Positions 1-8,326 of a DNA stretch of 64,000 nucleotides are shown piece by piece. A program made the translations under genes and the position numbers. The stretch comes from an uncultured bacterium. GTDB taxonomy: Bacteria; Bacillota; Clostridia; Oscillospirales; Oscillospiraceae. Position 1 is the stretch's first letter. Every line of letters begins with the position of its first letter. A model generated the notes under the pieces. That model was not told the origin of the DNA, searched no databases, and saw nothing but the letters and a program-made list of their open reading frames with translations. The stretch is taken from assembly GCA_946548895.1 (NCBI GenBank), contig CAMNQF010000009.1, forward strand, positions 1 to 64,000. The letters are read 5' to 3'.

Positions 1-884
1 GTGTTGGCGATGAGCACCGTGCGCTTCATCAGCGTCTCGCCGGTGCGGGGGTCCACCAGCTCGGGGAACTCCCGCAGCACGTCGGTCATCTCGTTGCCGC
101 GCTCACCGCAGCCGATATACACCACGATGTCCACGTCGGACCACTTGGCCAGGGCGTGCTGCATCACGGTCTTGCCGGAGCCGAAGGGGCCGGGGATGGC
201 GGCGGTACCGCCCTTGGCCACGGGGAAGAAGGTGTCCACGATCCGCTGGCCGGAGGACAGCGGCTTGATGGGGGGGTACTTGTGCTTGTAGGGGCGGCCC
301 ACACGGACGGGCCAGCGCTGGCTCATGGTCAGCTCCACCTCGCCGCCGTCCTCCTTGACCAGAACGGCGACGGCCTGCTTCACATTGTACTGGCCCGCGG
401 GGGCCACGCTCTTCAGGGTGCCCTTCAGAGTGGGGGGCACCATGATCTTGTGGAGCACCACCGGCGTCTCGGGGACGGTGCCGATGATGTCGCCGCCCAC
501 CACCTTGTCGCCCGCCTTGGCCACAGGGGTGAAGTCCCACAGCTTCTCCTGGTCGATGGCGGGCACCTCCACGCCGCGGGGCAGGTTGTTGCCGTGGACC
601 TTCTCCATGATCTTCTCCAGCGGGCGCTGGATGCCGTCGTAGATGTTCTCAATCATGCCGGGGCCCAGTTCCACGCTCATGGGGGAGCCGGTGGTCACCA
701 CTTCGGTGCCCGGGCCCAGGCCGGAGGTCTCCTCATAGACCTGGATGGAGGCGGAGTCGCCGTTCATGGTGAGGATCTCACCGATCAGGCGCTCGGGGCC
801 CACGCGGACCACGTCGGACATATTGGCGTCCGCCATGCCGGTGGCCACCACCAGGGGGCCGGAGACCTTAACTACTTTTCCCAT
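1..884 (-). CDS. ntpA: V-type ATP synthase catalytic subunit A (3' part cut by window edge)
   Basis: Catalytic, nucleotide-binding subunit of the cytoplasmic V1 head of a bacterial V/A-type ATPase. Only about 294 N-terminal residues are visible because the frame runs off the left edge. The beta-barrel start ([14 protein letters not shown]) and the bulge region are typical, and the P-loop GPFGSGKT has its lysine at residue 238, the same position as in Enterococcus hirae NtpA. The ATG at 884 is preceded by AGAAGG about 12 nt upstream; another ATG just upstream is out of frame and soon stops. It follows ntpG but, unlike every other junction of this operon, is separated from it by a 196-nt gap holding a dispersed repeat. 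Subunits B and D should lie beyond the edge. Confidence 0.97.
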   Translation of the reverse strand, partial: MGKVVKVSGPLVVATGMADANMSDVVRVGPERLIGEILTMNGDSASIQVYEETSGLGPGTEVVTTGSPMSVELGPGMIENIYDGIQRPLEKIMEKVHGNNLPRGVEVPAIDQEKLWDFTPVAKAGDKVVGGDIIGTVPETPVVLHKIMVPPTLKGTLKSVAPAGQYNVKQAVAVLVKEDGGEVELTMSQRWPVRVGRPYKHKYPPIKPLSSGQRIVDTFFPVAKGGTAAIPGPFGSGKTVMQHALAKWSDVDIVVYIGCGERGNEMTDVLREFPELVDPRTGETLMKRTVLIAN

Positions 885-948
885 AGGTCTGCATACCTTC
901 TTTCATAAAGGTCTTTGTTAAAAAGAATACGTTGCCTGTCAGTAGCAT

Positions 949-1080
949 TGTCACGTTCGAATTGGCCGCGCCGCCGGGCCGCTTTCGCTCCGTCTCAGGC
1001 AAAACCCGCCTCCGCCCCGCGGCGGCTGGGCTCTTGCCCTCGCTCCGGTCCATCCGCGCTGCTCACGACGGCTCGGACGC
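949..1080 (-). repeat. dispersed post-stop hairpin repeat, copy A
   Basis: About 132 bp lying directly behind the ntpG stop codon, in the direction of transcription. It aligns along its length with 49499-49628, and its first half with 40590-40664. Read on the minus strand it holds GCCGTCGTGAGCAGC, then GGAGCGAGGGCAAG, an inner hairpin (CCGCC/GGCGG, plus-strand arms 1012-1016 and 1021-1025), a partner TTTTGCC for an outer stem, and ends CGTGACA. No gene is supported in it; the short open frame starting MDRSEGK recurs in copy C only because the DNA recurs. Confidence 0.75.
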
Positions 1081-1398
1081 TTACAAAATATCCGCGCCGA
1101 CCGCCCGTTCCACGGACTTTTTGATGTTGGCCATGCCCATGCCCAGGCTGCCCTCCTTGCCGGGGATCAGGATGATGGCCGGGGTGAGCTCGTCCTTGTA
1201 CCGGGCTACGTCCGCCTCCATCTGGACGGCCAGCTGCTCGGTGAGGTAGACCACCGCGTAGTCCTCCCGGGCGATATGGTGCAGGGTGGAGCGGGCCTGC
1301 TCCACGCTCTCCACGGGGAAGACCGTCAGCCCCAGGGCCTTGAAGCCCATGACGCTGTCTTTATCGCCCAGCACGGCGATCTGATAGCTGTTTGCCAT
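1081..1398 (-). CDS. ntpG: V-type ATP synthase subunit F (NtpG)
   Basis: A 105-residue central-stalk subunit that contacts subunit D in the V1 rotor. The sequence MANSYQIAVLGDKDSVMGFK followed by an alternating beta/alpha pattern is the usual CheY-like fold of this family (about 100-110 residues), with VVYLTE and AIILIPG strands. The open frame extends further upstream, but the ATG at 1398 is favoured because GGGGGAGG sits about 7 nt before it and homologues start here. It lies 17 nt after ntpC. The stop codon is followed at once by repeat copy A rather than by ntpA. Confidence 0.95.
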   Translation of the reverse strand: MANSYQIAVLGDKDSVMGFKALGLTVFPVESVEQARSTLHHIAREDYAVVYLTEQLAVQMEADVARYKDELTPAIILIPGKEGSLGMGMANIKKSVERAVGADIL

Positions 1399-1415
1399 TT
1401 GCGCCTCCCCCTTTC

Positions 1416-2423
1416 TCAGCAGTAGGCCCGGCGCAGGCGCTGGCGGATGGTGCCGCCGTCGATGCCCGCCATGCGGCCGGTGAGGATAATGCGGATGGCG
1501 GTGGCCTCCGCCTCCCGGGCGTAGAGGTAGGCCGCCACGGGCTGCTCCCCGAAGGGGATCATCCGGGCCTTGGCCAGGTAGGCCATCACCGCGTCGTCGC
1601 ACATACGCTCGAAATCGGTGAGGGGCCCCCCGTTGGGGACGGCCAGGGCGGCCCCGGCCTCCGCGGCGGCGGCGAACCCGGTGCCCTTGAACACCTTGCC
1701 CAGCTCGCTGCCCTTCACCCTGGCGATGGCCTCCGGGGAGACGGTCCCCCCCTCCGCCAGCACCTGGCGCAGGAACTCCCCGGCCTTGTCCAGCCGGGCG
1801 GCCCGGACGGCGGAGCGCAGGTTGGCCCCGTCGATGAGGGCGGCCACATAGCCCTCCAGGAACTTGCTGCCCGACGCCTGGGCCAGGCCCGTGAGCTCCT
1901 GGAAATAGGCCCGGTCCAGGATAAAGTCGGCCTGCTGGGGATCGCCGGAGGAGCCCAGCACCTCCCGGGCATGGGCCACGGCCTTCTGGAACGCCGGGCT
2001 GCAGGCCCGCAGGTCCTCCCGGCGGAAATCCTCCGCCAGCACCGCGGGGGCGTAACGCCCGCCGCCCAGCAGCAGCCGGTCCTGGTTCAGCTTCAGCGCC
2101 TCCGCCTTCACCAGGGTCTTGGCGTTATGATAGTCGTACTTGATTCGGAACACGTCCATCAGCGCCTCGTTGCCCACCGCCCTGCCCATATCCTCGAACA
2201 GGGCTGCCTGGGCCTGGGCCAGCATGGCGTCCAGCGCGGAGTTGGTGACCTCGGGCAGGTCAGGATAACCGCACTCGCCCAGCACCTTGGCCGCGTCGTT
2301 CACGTCCTTGGCGTCGATCATCCGCTCCATCCGCTCCGCGGTGAGCAGCCGGGTTTCCAGCACCCGCACCCGGGCGGAGATGGACAGAAAGTCGTTTTCC
2401 TTCAGCTTCTTCACTTTTGACAA
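1416..2423 (-). CDS. ntpC: V-type ATP synthase subunit C (AC39/d-like)
   Basis: Homologue of subunit C of bacterial V-ATPases (AC39 or d in eukaryotes), the helical funnel that links the membrane rotor ring to the central stalk. About 335 residues, close to the family length. It starts with a basic segment, then SISARVRVLETRLL and three related helical segments; YLYAREAEATAIRIILTGR near the end is characteristic. A TTG at 2423 preceded by a GGGGG tract at 8 nt is preferred; a GTG at 2441 in the same frame lacks a spaced ribosome site and would add six residues. The gap to ntpG is 17 nt. Confidence 0.93.
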   Translation of the reverse strand: MSKVKKLKENDFLSISARVRVLETRLLTAERMERMIDAKDVNDAAKVLGECGYPDLPEVTNSALDAMLAQAQAALFEDMGRAVGNEALMDVFRIKYDYHNAKTLVKAEALKLNQDRLLLGGGRYAPAVLAEDFRREDLRACSPAFQKAVAHAREVLGSSGDPQQADFILDRAYFQELTGLAQASGSKFLEGYVAALIDGANLRSAVRAARLDKAGEFLRQVLAEGGTVSPEAIARVKGSELGKVFKGTGFAAAAEAGAALAVPNGGPLTDFERMCDDAVMAYLAKARMIPFGEQPVAAYLYAREAEATAIRIILTGRMAGIDGGTIRQRLRRAYC

Positions 2424-2461
2424 GTTTTTTCCCCCTTTCACCTTCCATTGAAAGGGTTCGG

Positions 2462-3145
2462 TCAGCCGAACAGCACTTTGGCCACCTCGCCGGCCAGCGC
2501 GCCGCGCTGGAGCCGGATGAGGGTGTCAAAGGTGCAGTTGACCTCCACCGCGCCGTCGGAGAGGATAAAGCCGCCGTCCATAGGCCGGGTCTCCTCGGCC
2601 AGGGTGAGCATGGCGGTGCCGCTGATTACGGCGGACGCGCCGGTGATCACCTTGTTCAGCATGGCCTTGGTCTTGGAGCCGGCGGGGTCCGGCAGCTTGG
2701 GGGCCGCGTCCCCGGCCAGTTTTTCATTGGCCGCCATCACCACCGCCTTGCCCACCTGGGCCCGGTCGGGGGCGGAGAAGATCAGCTTCTCCCGCCCGGT
2801 GGTGGACGCTTTCACCGCCAGGTCCGCCAGGAAGGCCACATATTCCTCCTGGGAGAGGTCCAGCAGCTTCTTGTGGGCCAGCTGGAAGGCCTCCTCAATC
2901 ACGTCCTGCTTGGCGGCCAGCACCGCCTTGCGGCACTCCATCTGGGCCATGGAATCCAGGCGGCGGGCCCGCTCCTGGGCGTCCGCCCGGCCCTGGGCCA
3001 GGATCTCGTCCGCGGCGGCCCTGGCCTCGGCCTCAGCCTTGGCGGTGATCTCCGCCGCCTGCGCCCGGGCCTGGGCCAGCACGGCCTCGTTCTCCTGCCT
3101 GCCGTCCTCCTCGATGCGTGCGGTAATCTTTTCAATTCCGTTCAT
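2462..3145 (-). CDS. ntpE: V-type ATP synthase subunit E (peripheral stalk)
   Basis: A 227-residue peripheral stalk subunit that pairs with the small ntpF product to hold the V1 head against the membrane stator. Residues 1-110 form a long charged, alanine-rich helix (repeated A/E/R heptads such as AEITAKAEAEARAAADEI); residues about 115-227 form the globular head that contacts subunits A and B, ending GALAGEVAKVLFG. It is somewhat longer than many homologues (about 190-200), with extra residues near AGDAAPKLPDPAGS. It sits between ntpK and ntpC with gaps of about 40 nt each side, under the same promoter. Confidence 0.92.
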   Translation of the reverse strand: MNGIEKITARIEEDGRQENEAVLAQARAQAAEITAKAEAEARAAADEILAQGRADAQERARRLDSMAQMECRKAVLAAKQDVIEEAFQLAHKKLLDLSQEEYVAFLADLAVKASTTGREKLIFSAPDRAQVGKAVVMAANEKLAGDAAPKLPDPAGSKTKAMLNKVITGASAVISGTAMLTLAEETRPMDGGFILSDGAVEVNCTFDTLIRLQRGALAGEVAKVLFG

Positions 3146-3184
3146 TTATTTGGCTTACCGCCTTTCTGAAAATCAATGGTATGC

Positions 3185-3676
3185 TTACAGCGCGTACATC
3201 AGCATGAGGATGGTGCCCACCAGGGACAGAATGGCGTAGAACTCCACGATACCGCACATGATAACGCCCTTCATGTAGTCGTCGGGCTTCTTGGACACGA
3301 TGGCGCTGACGGAGGCGGCGGCCACGCGGCCCTGGGCGATGGCGGAGAGCAGGCCGCCCAGCATGATGGGCACGCAGGCAAACAGGATGGCCATGCCGTC
3401 GCCCACGGAGAGCTGGGCGGGATTGCCGGAGAAGAAGCCCAGGGTGAACAGGCCGAAGAAGCCGGCGGCCAGGCCGTACAGGCCCTGGGTGCCGGGGAGG
3501 GCCTGGAGGATCATGCACTTGGTGAAGTGCTCGGGAGTCTCGGACAGCACGCCGGTGGCGGCCTCGCCCACCATGCCGGTGCCCTTGGCGGAGCCGATGC
3601 AGCACAGGCCCACCGCCAGCGCGAAGCCAATGAAGGCCAGAGCCTGGCCGCCTACCATCTCAAAAAATTCTACCAT
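3185..3676 (-). CDS. ntpK: V-type ATP synthase subunit K, Na+-type rotor ring proteolipid
   Basis: Membrane rotor proteolipid of 163 residues with four predicted helices (two fused hairpins), the NtpK type. The ion site described for Enterococcus hirae (L61, T64, Q65, Q110, E139) is matched by L60, T63 and Q64 in ILQALPGTQGLYG, Q115 in IAQGRVAAAS and E145 in IVEFYAI. This supports Na+ rather than H+ coupling; direction (ATP synthesis or pumping) cannot be read from sequence. The ribosome site AAGGAGG lies inside the end of ntpI, and only one base separates the ntpI stop from this start, so translation is probably coupled. Confidence 0.95.
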   Translation of the reverse strand: MVEFFEMVGGQALAFIGFALAVGLCCIGSAKGTGMVGEAATGVLSETPEHFTKCMILQALPGTQGLYGLAAGFFGLFTLGFFSGNPAQLSVGDGMAILFACVPIMLGGLLSAIAQGRVAAASVSAIVSKKPDDYMKGVIMCGIVEFYAILSLVGTILMLMYAL

Positions 3677-3677
3677 T

Positions 3678-5681
3678 TTAGTGTTCCTCCTTCAAAATAT
3701 CTACATATTGGGTTTCTACTGCCAGAGGACGGAAGGCTTTGCCGCCGTCCTGATAAAAGCGCCCGAAGAACTCCAGGCACTGCAGGCGCATGGTGTGGAC
3801 GTAACAGCCCAGCAGGTTGAGCACCAGGTTCAGGGTGTTGCCGATGATGGCCACGATGATGAAGGGGACCAGCCCGAACACCGAGCCCAGGGTGTTGAAC
3901 ACCGAGGCGATGATGGAGCCGGCCATCATCAGGGCCATGAGGCGCAGGTAGGACAGAATGTCGCTGAAGTAGCCGGAGATGCCCTGGTAGGCGTCCCAGA
4001 TCCAGGTGACGGCGCCCAGGGCGCTCTTGGAGCGGAGGATGCTGCCCGTGGGCAGCAGCACCACGCCCACCACCAGAACCACGATGCCCACGGTGCCCAG
4101 CGCGGCGGGGGCGCCCGGGATCATGGGGCCGCCGATGGCCAGGGCCGCGCCGATCAGGATGCACCACCAGGCGCCCTCCTGGGTGACGGCGTCCATGGCC
4201 TGACCGTGGCGGAACTTCTCCTCCACGCTGACGCCCATGCCCACGAACACCTGGATGACGCCCAGGATCATGGAGCCGATCATGACGGTAATGGTGTCGT
4301 TGATGGGGGTGAACAGGGGCTTCCAGAACCAGACAAAAGCGCCCGCGGCGTCGTGGTAGCCGGGGACGGAGGCGCCGGTGAGCTCAAAGAGCTTGGACAG
4401 AAAGTCGCCGAAGAAGCTGCCCGTGAGGCAGCCCCAGAAGATGGAGCTGATGCCGCACATGAAGAACATGGACATCATGTTTTTCATGCCGCCCTTGGGT
4501 TTGGCCTTGGCCAGGAAGAAGGCGGTGCCCAGCACCATCAGCACGCCGTAGCCGATGTCGTTCATCATAAACCCGAAGAACAGGATGAAGAACGGGGCCA
4601 TCAGCGGATTGGGGTCCACCGTGTCGTAGGCGGGCATGGCGTACATCTCGGTGATGGCGGAGAAGGGCGCGGTGACGGGGTTGTTTTTCAGCTTGATGGG
4701 CACCTGGGGGTACTCGTCCGGGGCGGGGTCGGCGGTCTCCCAGGCGCACTGGAAGCCGCCCAGCAGTTTCTGGAGCTCCCCCTCGTTCTCGGCGGGGAAC
4801 CAGCCGTCCATGACGAAGGCCGCGTCGGTGTCGATGAGCCGGAGCTTGTTCTCCTCCCGGCTGATCTCCTGGGCGGCGCGGTCCACACAGCGGCGCAGCA
4901 CGTCCCGCTTTTCCCCCAGGGCGGCCAGGCCGGCCCTGCACTGGGTCTCCTCCCGCTCCAGGGCGGCGATGCGGTTGTCCAGCAGGGCGGTATTTTCCGC
5001 CGCCGTCCCCGTCCAGCCCCGCAGGGTGACGCGGGAGGCGCCGAAGGGCCGCATGGCCTCGTTGCACTGGCTCAGGACGGAGCGGTGGCAGATCAGCAGG
5101 AAGTATTGCAGCTCCCGGTCATGGCCCGCCCGGATGAGCTGGGCGGGTTCCGCCGCCTGGGCCACCGCCGCCTCCAGGGCGGCGAAGTCGGTCTTGACGG
5201 GAACGGAACAGAAATGGACGGGCACGGCGGCCGAGCCCTCGGTCTCCAGAGGCACGTCCAGGCAGGTCCAGGGTTCCAGGGAAGCCTTCTGGGTCAGGAG
5301 CTTGGCGCGCTCCGCCCCCTTGGAGGCCAGGGCCTGTTCCGCCTCCGCCACCTGGCGGGCGGCGTCCAGTCCCTGGGCATAGGCCTCCTCGTCGAACAGC
5401 TGCCCCTCGGTGACTTCGGGCCGCCGGGCGAACAGGCCGTCCTTAGCCGGGGCGTACCGGCGCAGCGCGTCCAGCGCGCCGTTGAGCAGAAGGCTCTGCT
5501 CCCGGGACTTTTCCAGCCCGGAGGGGTCCGGCTTGGCCATTCCGGCCCACTGGGGGTCGCTCAGGTCGATGGCGGGCTCCCGGACCTCCACGCAGCCCAG
5601 GCTCTGGAGGGCGCGCAGCAGGCCCTCCCGGTCCGGGCGGAGGCCCAGCAGCCGCAGCCGTTTCATTTTGACAATGGCCAT
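3678..5681 (-). CDS. ntpI: V-type ATP synthase subunit I (membrane stator, a-subunit)
   Basis: The 667-residue stator subunit that provides the ion half-channels beside the K ring. Residues 1-340 are the soluble arm with coiled-coil stretches. About residue 350 onward is the membrane half, with helices around PFFILFFGFMMNDIGYG, MFFMCGISSIFWG, VMIGSMILGVIQVFVG and a last bundle including ILSYLRLMALMMAGS, a conserved family segment. Length and layout fit the family (about 650-680). The start ATG shares one base with the ntpF stop (TGATG). The end overlaps the ribosome site for ntpK. Confidence 0.95.
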   Translation of the reverse strand: MAIVKMKRLRLLGLRPDREGLLRALQSLGCVEVREPAIDLSDPQWAGMAKPDPSGLEKSREQSLLLNGALDALRRYAPAKDGLFARRPEVTEGQLFDEEAYAQGLDAARQVAEAEQALASKGAERAKLLTQKASLEPWTCLDVPLETEGSAAVPVHFCSVPVKTDFAALEAAVAQAAEPAQLIRAGHDRELQYFLLICHRSVLSQCNEAMRPFGASRVTLRGWTGTAAENTALLDNRIAALEREETQCRAGLAALGEKRDVLRRCVDRAAQEISREENKLRLIDTDAAFVMDGWFPAENEGELQKLLGGFQCAWETADPAPDEYPQVPIKLKNNPVTAPFSAITEMYAMPAYDTVDPNPLMAPFFILFFGFMMNDIGYGVLMVLGTAFFLAKAKPKGGMKNMMSMFFMCGISSIFWGCLTGSFFGDFLSKLFELTGASVPGYHDAAGAFVWFWKPLFTPINDTITVMIGSMILGVIQVFVGMGVSVEEKFRHGQAMDAVTQEGAWWCILIGAALAIGGPMIPGAPAALGTVGIVVLVVGVVLLPTGSILRSKSALGAVTWIWDAYQGISGYFSDILSYLRLMALMMAGSIIASVFNTLGSVFGLVPFIIVAIIGNTLNLVLNLLGCYVHTMRLQCLEFFGRFYQDGGKAFRPLAVETQYVDILKEEH

Positions 5682-5995
5682 CAGCTGCTCCCTACCCTTC
5701 CGACGATGAGGCCGGCGGCCTTGTCAAGGCGTTTGCGGGCGTCCTGCTTCAGCGCCTGGCACTGGGCGGCGTTATCCGCCAGGGTCTGTTCGGACCTCTT
5801 CTGCGCCTGGGCCTCGGCGTCCGCCAGCATGGCCCGGCATTCCTGCTCCGCCTTGGCGCGGGCATCGGCGGCAAACTGCCTGCCCGCCCGCTCCGCGTCG
5901 GCTACGATGCGCTTGGCCTCCTCCGCCGCCTCGGCCCGCCGCTCCCTCGCGGCCTGCTCTGCCTCAGCGACCTTTTGGATGGCCTCTAAAGACAT
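5681..5995 (-). CDS. ntpF: V-type ATPase small peripheral-stalk subunit (NtpF/G-like)
   Basis: A 104-residue, almost wholly helical Ala/Glu/Arg-rich protein (MSLEAIQKVAEAEQAARERR onward), as expected of the small partner of subunit E in the peripheral stalk. Sequence identity in such coiled coils is weak evidence alone, so the call rests on position: it is first in an operon whose order F-I-K-E-C-G-A equals the Enterococcus hirae ntp order. AGAGGTGAA lies before the ATG, and a sigma-A-type promoter lies at 6064-6092. The stop overlaps the ntpI start by one base. Confidence 0.88.
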   Translation of the reverse strand: MSLEAIQKVAEAEQAARERRAEAAEEAKRIVADAERAGRQFAADARAKAEQECRAMLADAEAQAQKRSEQTLADNAAQCQALKQDARKRLDKAAGLIVGRVGSS

Positions 5996-6063
5996 AAGAC
6001 TTCACCTCTCTTACTTAATCATGGGGGAGACATCACGGGCAATCTTCCCCATTTTCGAAAAAG

Positions 6064-6092
6064 ATTTTACCATTCCTTGACCAACTTATCAA
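6064..6092 (-). promoter_or_regulatory. promoter of the V-ATPase operon
   Basis: On the minus strand TTGATA, a 17-nt spacer and TAAAAT preceded by TGG (extended -10). It would start transcription near 6057, about 60 nt before ntpF. It is divergent from the gdpP promoter. Confidence 0.7.
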
Positions 6093-6141
6093 CCCTTCTT
6101 TGCAAAATAAAATAACAACCGCGCGGATTTGTCATGCGCTC

Positions 6142-6170
6142 TTGTTTTTGCCTTTTTGTTTTGGTATAAT
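6142..6170 (+). promoter_or_regulatory. promoter of gdpP
   Basis: TTGTTT, 17 nt, TATAAT with an extended TGG in front of the -10. It lies 59 nt before the gdpP start; nothing else in the 6000-6228 gap looks coding. Confidence 0.7.
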
Positions 6171-6228
6171 CTAATATCTATCGGAATGCGCGCCCCGTCC
6201 CGGAGGCGATGGAAAGAGGTGGTCTGAG

Positions 6229-8244
6229 GTGTATCAAAAGTTGACCCGTTTGCTGATTCCCCGCATCGGGGTATACTTTGCCGTGATGCTGGCCTTTGCC
6301 GGGGCCACCGCCCTGCTGGGCCACCGGGAGGCGGCCGCGGCGGAGCTGGCGGCGGTGGGGGCCCTGCTGGTGGGGTACGCGGCATCCGCTTTCCGGCGGA
6401 GGAGGGAGGCCGACCGCTGCATGAGGGAGATCCTGGACAGCATGGACCAGGCCACCCGGGACAGCACCCTCAACTGCCCGCTGCCCCTGGTGATGTTCCG
6501 GCCGGACACCGGCGAGGTGGTGTGGTCCAACGAGCAGTTCCTGCGCATCACCGGCGGCGAGGAGCGGATGTTCGACACCAGGCTGGCCGACCTGGCCCCC
6601 GCGTTCGACAGCCGCTGGCTGCTGGAGGGCAAGGACGAGTGCCCGGAAGAGGTGGAGCTGAATGGGCGGCGCTACCAGGTGTTCGGGGATATGGCCCGGA
6701 CCGCCGCCGACCAGGAGGACGGCCTGCTGGCCACCACCTACTGGCTGGATGTCACCGAGCTGGCGGACACCCGGGACATCTACAAGGCCACCCGGCCCGT
6801 GCTGGCCCTGCTGCTGCTGGACAACTATGAGGACGCCATTAAGGGCCAGGACGAGAGCGTCCGCTCCGCCATGCTCAATGAGGTAAGCCAGCGGCTGTCC
6901 CGCTGGGCGGGACTGTCCCAGGGACTGTTCCTGCGGCTGGACCGGGACCGGTTCCTGCTCCTCTTTGAGGAACAGTACCTGAACCATTATAAGGAAGAGA
7001 AGTTCTCCCTGCTGGACAGCGTGCGGGAGGTGGCCAGCCCAGCCGGCATCCCCGTCACCGTGTCCATCGGCGTGGGGGTGGACGGGGACACCTTCGGGGA
7101 GCTGTACCGTTTCGCCAACCTGTCGGTGGAGATGGCCCTGTCCCGGGGGGGCGACCAGGCGGTGATCAAAAACCGCTTCACCTTTGAGTTCTTCGGCGGG
7201 CGCAGCAAGGAGACCGAGCGCAGGGGCAAGGTGAAGAGCCGGGTAATGGCCTCCGCCATAGGCGAGCTGGCGGCGGACGCCTCCTGCGTCATGGTGATGG
7301 GCCACAAGTCCCCGGATTTCGACGCCGCCGGGGCGGCGGTGGGGGTGTGCGCCATTGCCCGGATGAAGGGGGTGCCCCATTATATCGTCCGGGACAATGG
7401 GCCCACCCCCGCCGACGAGCTGTACGGCCGTGTGGCCCAGATGCCCCAGTACCAGGGGGTGTTCCTGGACAGCCAGGAGGCCATGCTCCGGGCGGATTCC
7501 CGCTCCCTGCTGGTGGTGGTGGACACCAACCGGCCCGAGCAGGTGCAGAGCCGGGAGCTGCTGGACTCCTGCAACAAGGTGGCGGTCATCGACCACCACC
7601 GCCGGGCCGCCACCTACATTGAGGGCGCGGACCTGAATTTCCATGAGCCCTACGCCTCCTCCGCCAGCGAGCTGGTGGCGGAGCTCATCGGCTATCTGAT
7701 GGAGCCCACGGACCTGCTGCCCGGGGAGGCGGAGGCCCTGATGGCGGGGCTGATGCTGGACACCAAGAACTTCACCACCCGCACCGGGGGCCGTACCTTT
7801 GAGGCGGCGGCCATGCTCCGCCGGGCGGGGGGGGACACCAGCGAGATCCGCAAGCTGTTCCAGACCGGCCTGAGCGACGCGGTGGCCAAGTACGCCATCA
7901 TCCAGAACGCCCAAATGTACCGCCAGGACGTGGCCATCGCGGCCTCCGGCCACGCTGTGGGCCGGGTGACCGCCGCCCAGGCGGCGGACGAGCTGCTGAA
8001 CATCGCGGGCATCGGCGCGTCCTTTGTGCTCTACCCCGACGGGGAGCGGGTGGTGGTGTCCGGCCGGAGCCTGGGCTCAGTCAACGTGCAGGTCATATTG
8101 GAGGCGCTGGGCGGCGGCGGCAACGCGGAGGCCGCCGGAGCCCAGATCCCCGGCAAGACGGTGGACCAGGTGCTGGAGGAGCTCCACACGGCGCTGGACA
8201 ACTATTTTGATGAGGATGAGGAAGAGGGCCCGGAGCCGTCGTGA
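6229..8244 (+). CDS. gdpP: cyclic-di-AMP phosphodiesterase GdpP (DHH/DHHA1)
   Basis: Membrane-bound enzyme that hydrolyses c-di-AMP to pApA. It has 671 residues: two membrane helices (about 8-52), a PAS-like segment (about 80-170), a degenerate GGDEF domain (about 175-320; SIGVG is present but there is no GGDEF signature, as usual in this family), then DHH and DHHA1 domains. Metal ligands visible are H359, D363 and D365 (HKSPDFD), and D455-H456-H457 (DHH). The GTG at 6229 has AGAGGTGG about 6-8 nt upstream. The order gdpP-rplI-dnaB is conserved in Firmicutes. The acidic C-terminal tail ends inside a dispersed repeat fragment. Confidence 0.97.
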   Translation: MYQKLTRLLIPRIGVYFAVMLAFAGATALLGHREAAAAELAAVGALLVGYAASAFRRRREADRCMREILDSMDQATRDSTLNCPLPLVMFRPDTGEVVWSNEQFLRITGGEERMFDTRLADLAPAFDSRWLLEGKDECPEEVELNGRRYQVFGDMARTAADQEDGLLATTYWLDVTELADTRDIYKATRPVLALLLLDNYEDAIKGQDESVRSAMLNEVSQRLSRWAGLSQGLFLRLDRDRFLLLFEEQYLNHYKEEKFSLLDSVREVASPAGIPVTVSIGVGVDGDTFGELYRFANLSVEMALSRGGDQAVIKNRFTFEFFGGRSKETERRGKVKSRVMASAIGELAADASCVMVMGHKSPDFDAAGAAVGVCAIARMKGVPHYIVRDNGPTPADELYGRVAQMPQYQGVFLDSQEAMLRADSRSLLVVVDTNRPEQVQSRELLDSCNKVAVIDHHRRAATYIEGADLNFHEPYASSASELVAELIGYLMEPTDLLPGEAEALMAGLMLDTKNFTTRTGGRTFEAAAMLRRAGGDTSEIRKLFQTGLSDAVAKYAIIQNAQMYRQDVAIAASGHAVGRVTAAQAADELLNIAGIGASFVLYPDGERVVVSGRSLGSVNVQVILEALGGGGNAEAAGAQIPGKTVDQVLEELHTALDNYFDEDEEEGPEPS

Positions 8245-8254
8245 GCAGCGCGGA
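8233..8254 (+). repeat. fragment of the post-stop repeat, copy D
   Basis: Twenty-two bases identical to the 5' end of copy A and one mismatch from copy B (core GCCGTCGTGAGCAGC). The gdpP stop codon (8242-8244) is inside it. The remainder of the element is absent. Confidence 0.6.
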
Positions 8255-8326
8255 GAAGCGTGAAGCCGCGCGCCGCGAACGGCACCGGGAACCGGGCCGC
8301 GATCAGATTTTTGGAGGGAAACAATT

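Noticed and set aside
940-970. GTTCGAATT, like a tRNA T-loop
   Set aside because: No acceptor or anticodon stems can be formed around it; it is part of repeat copy A.
868-1053. Small open frame MDRSEGK recurring at 49501-49600
   Set aside because: Shared only because the DNA repeat is shared; the two peptides diverge in frame use and neither has a ribosome site.
3291-6080. Very long open frame (929 codons) on the plus strand
   Set aside because: It is antisense to ntpI, ntpK and ntpF, with His/Gly-rich nonsense composition caused by GC-rich codons on the other strand. The minus-strand genes are clearly real.
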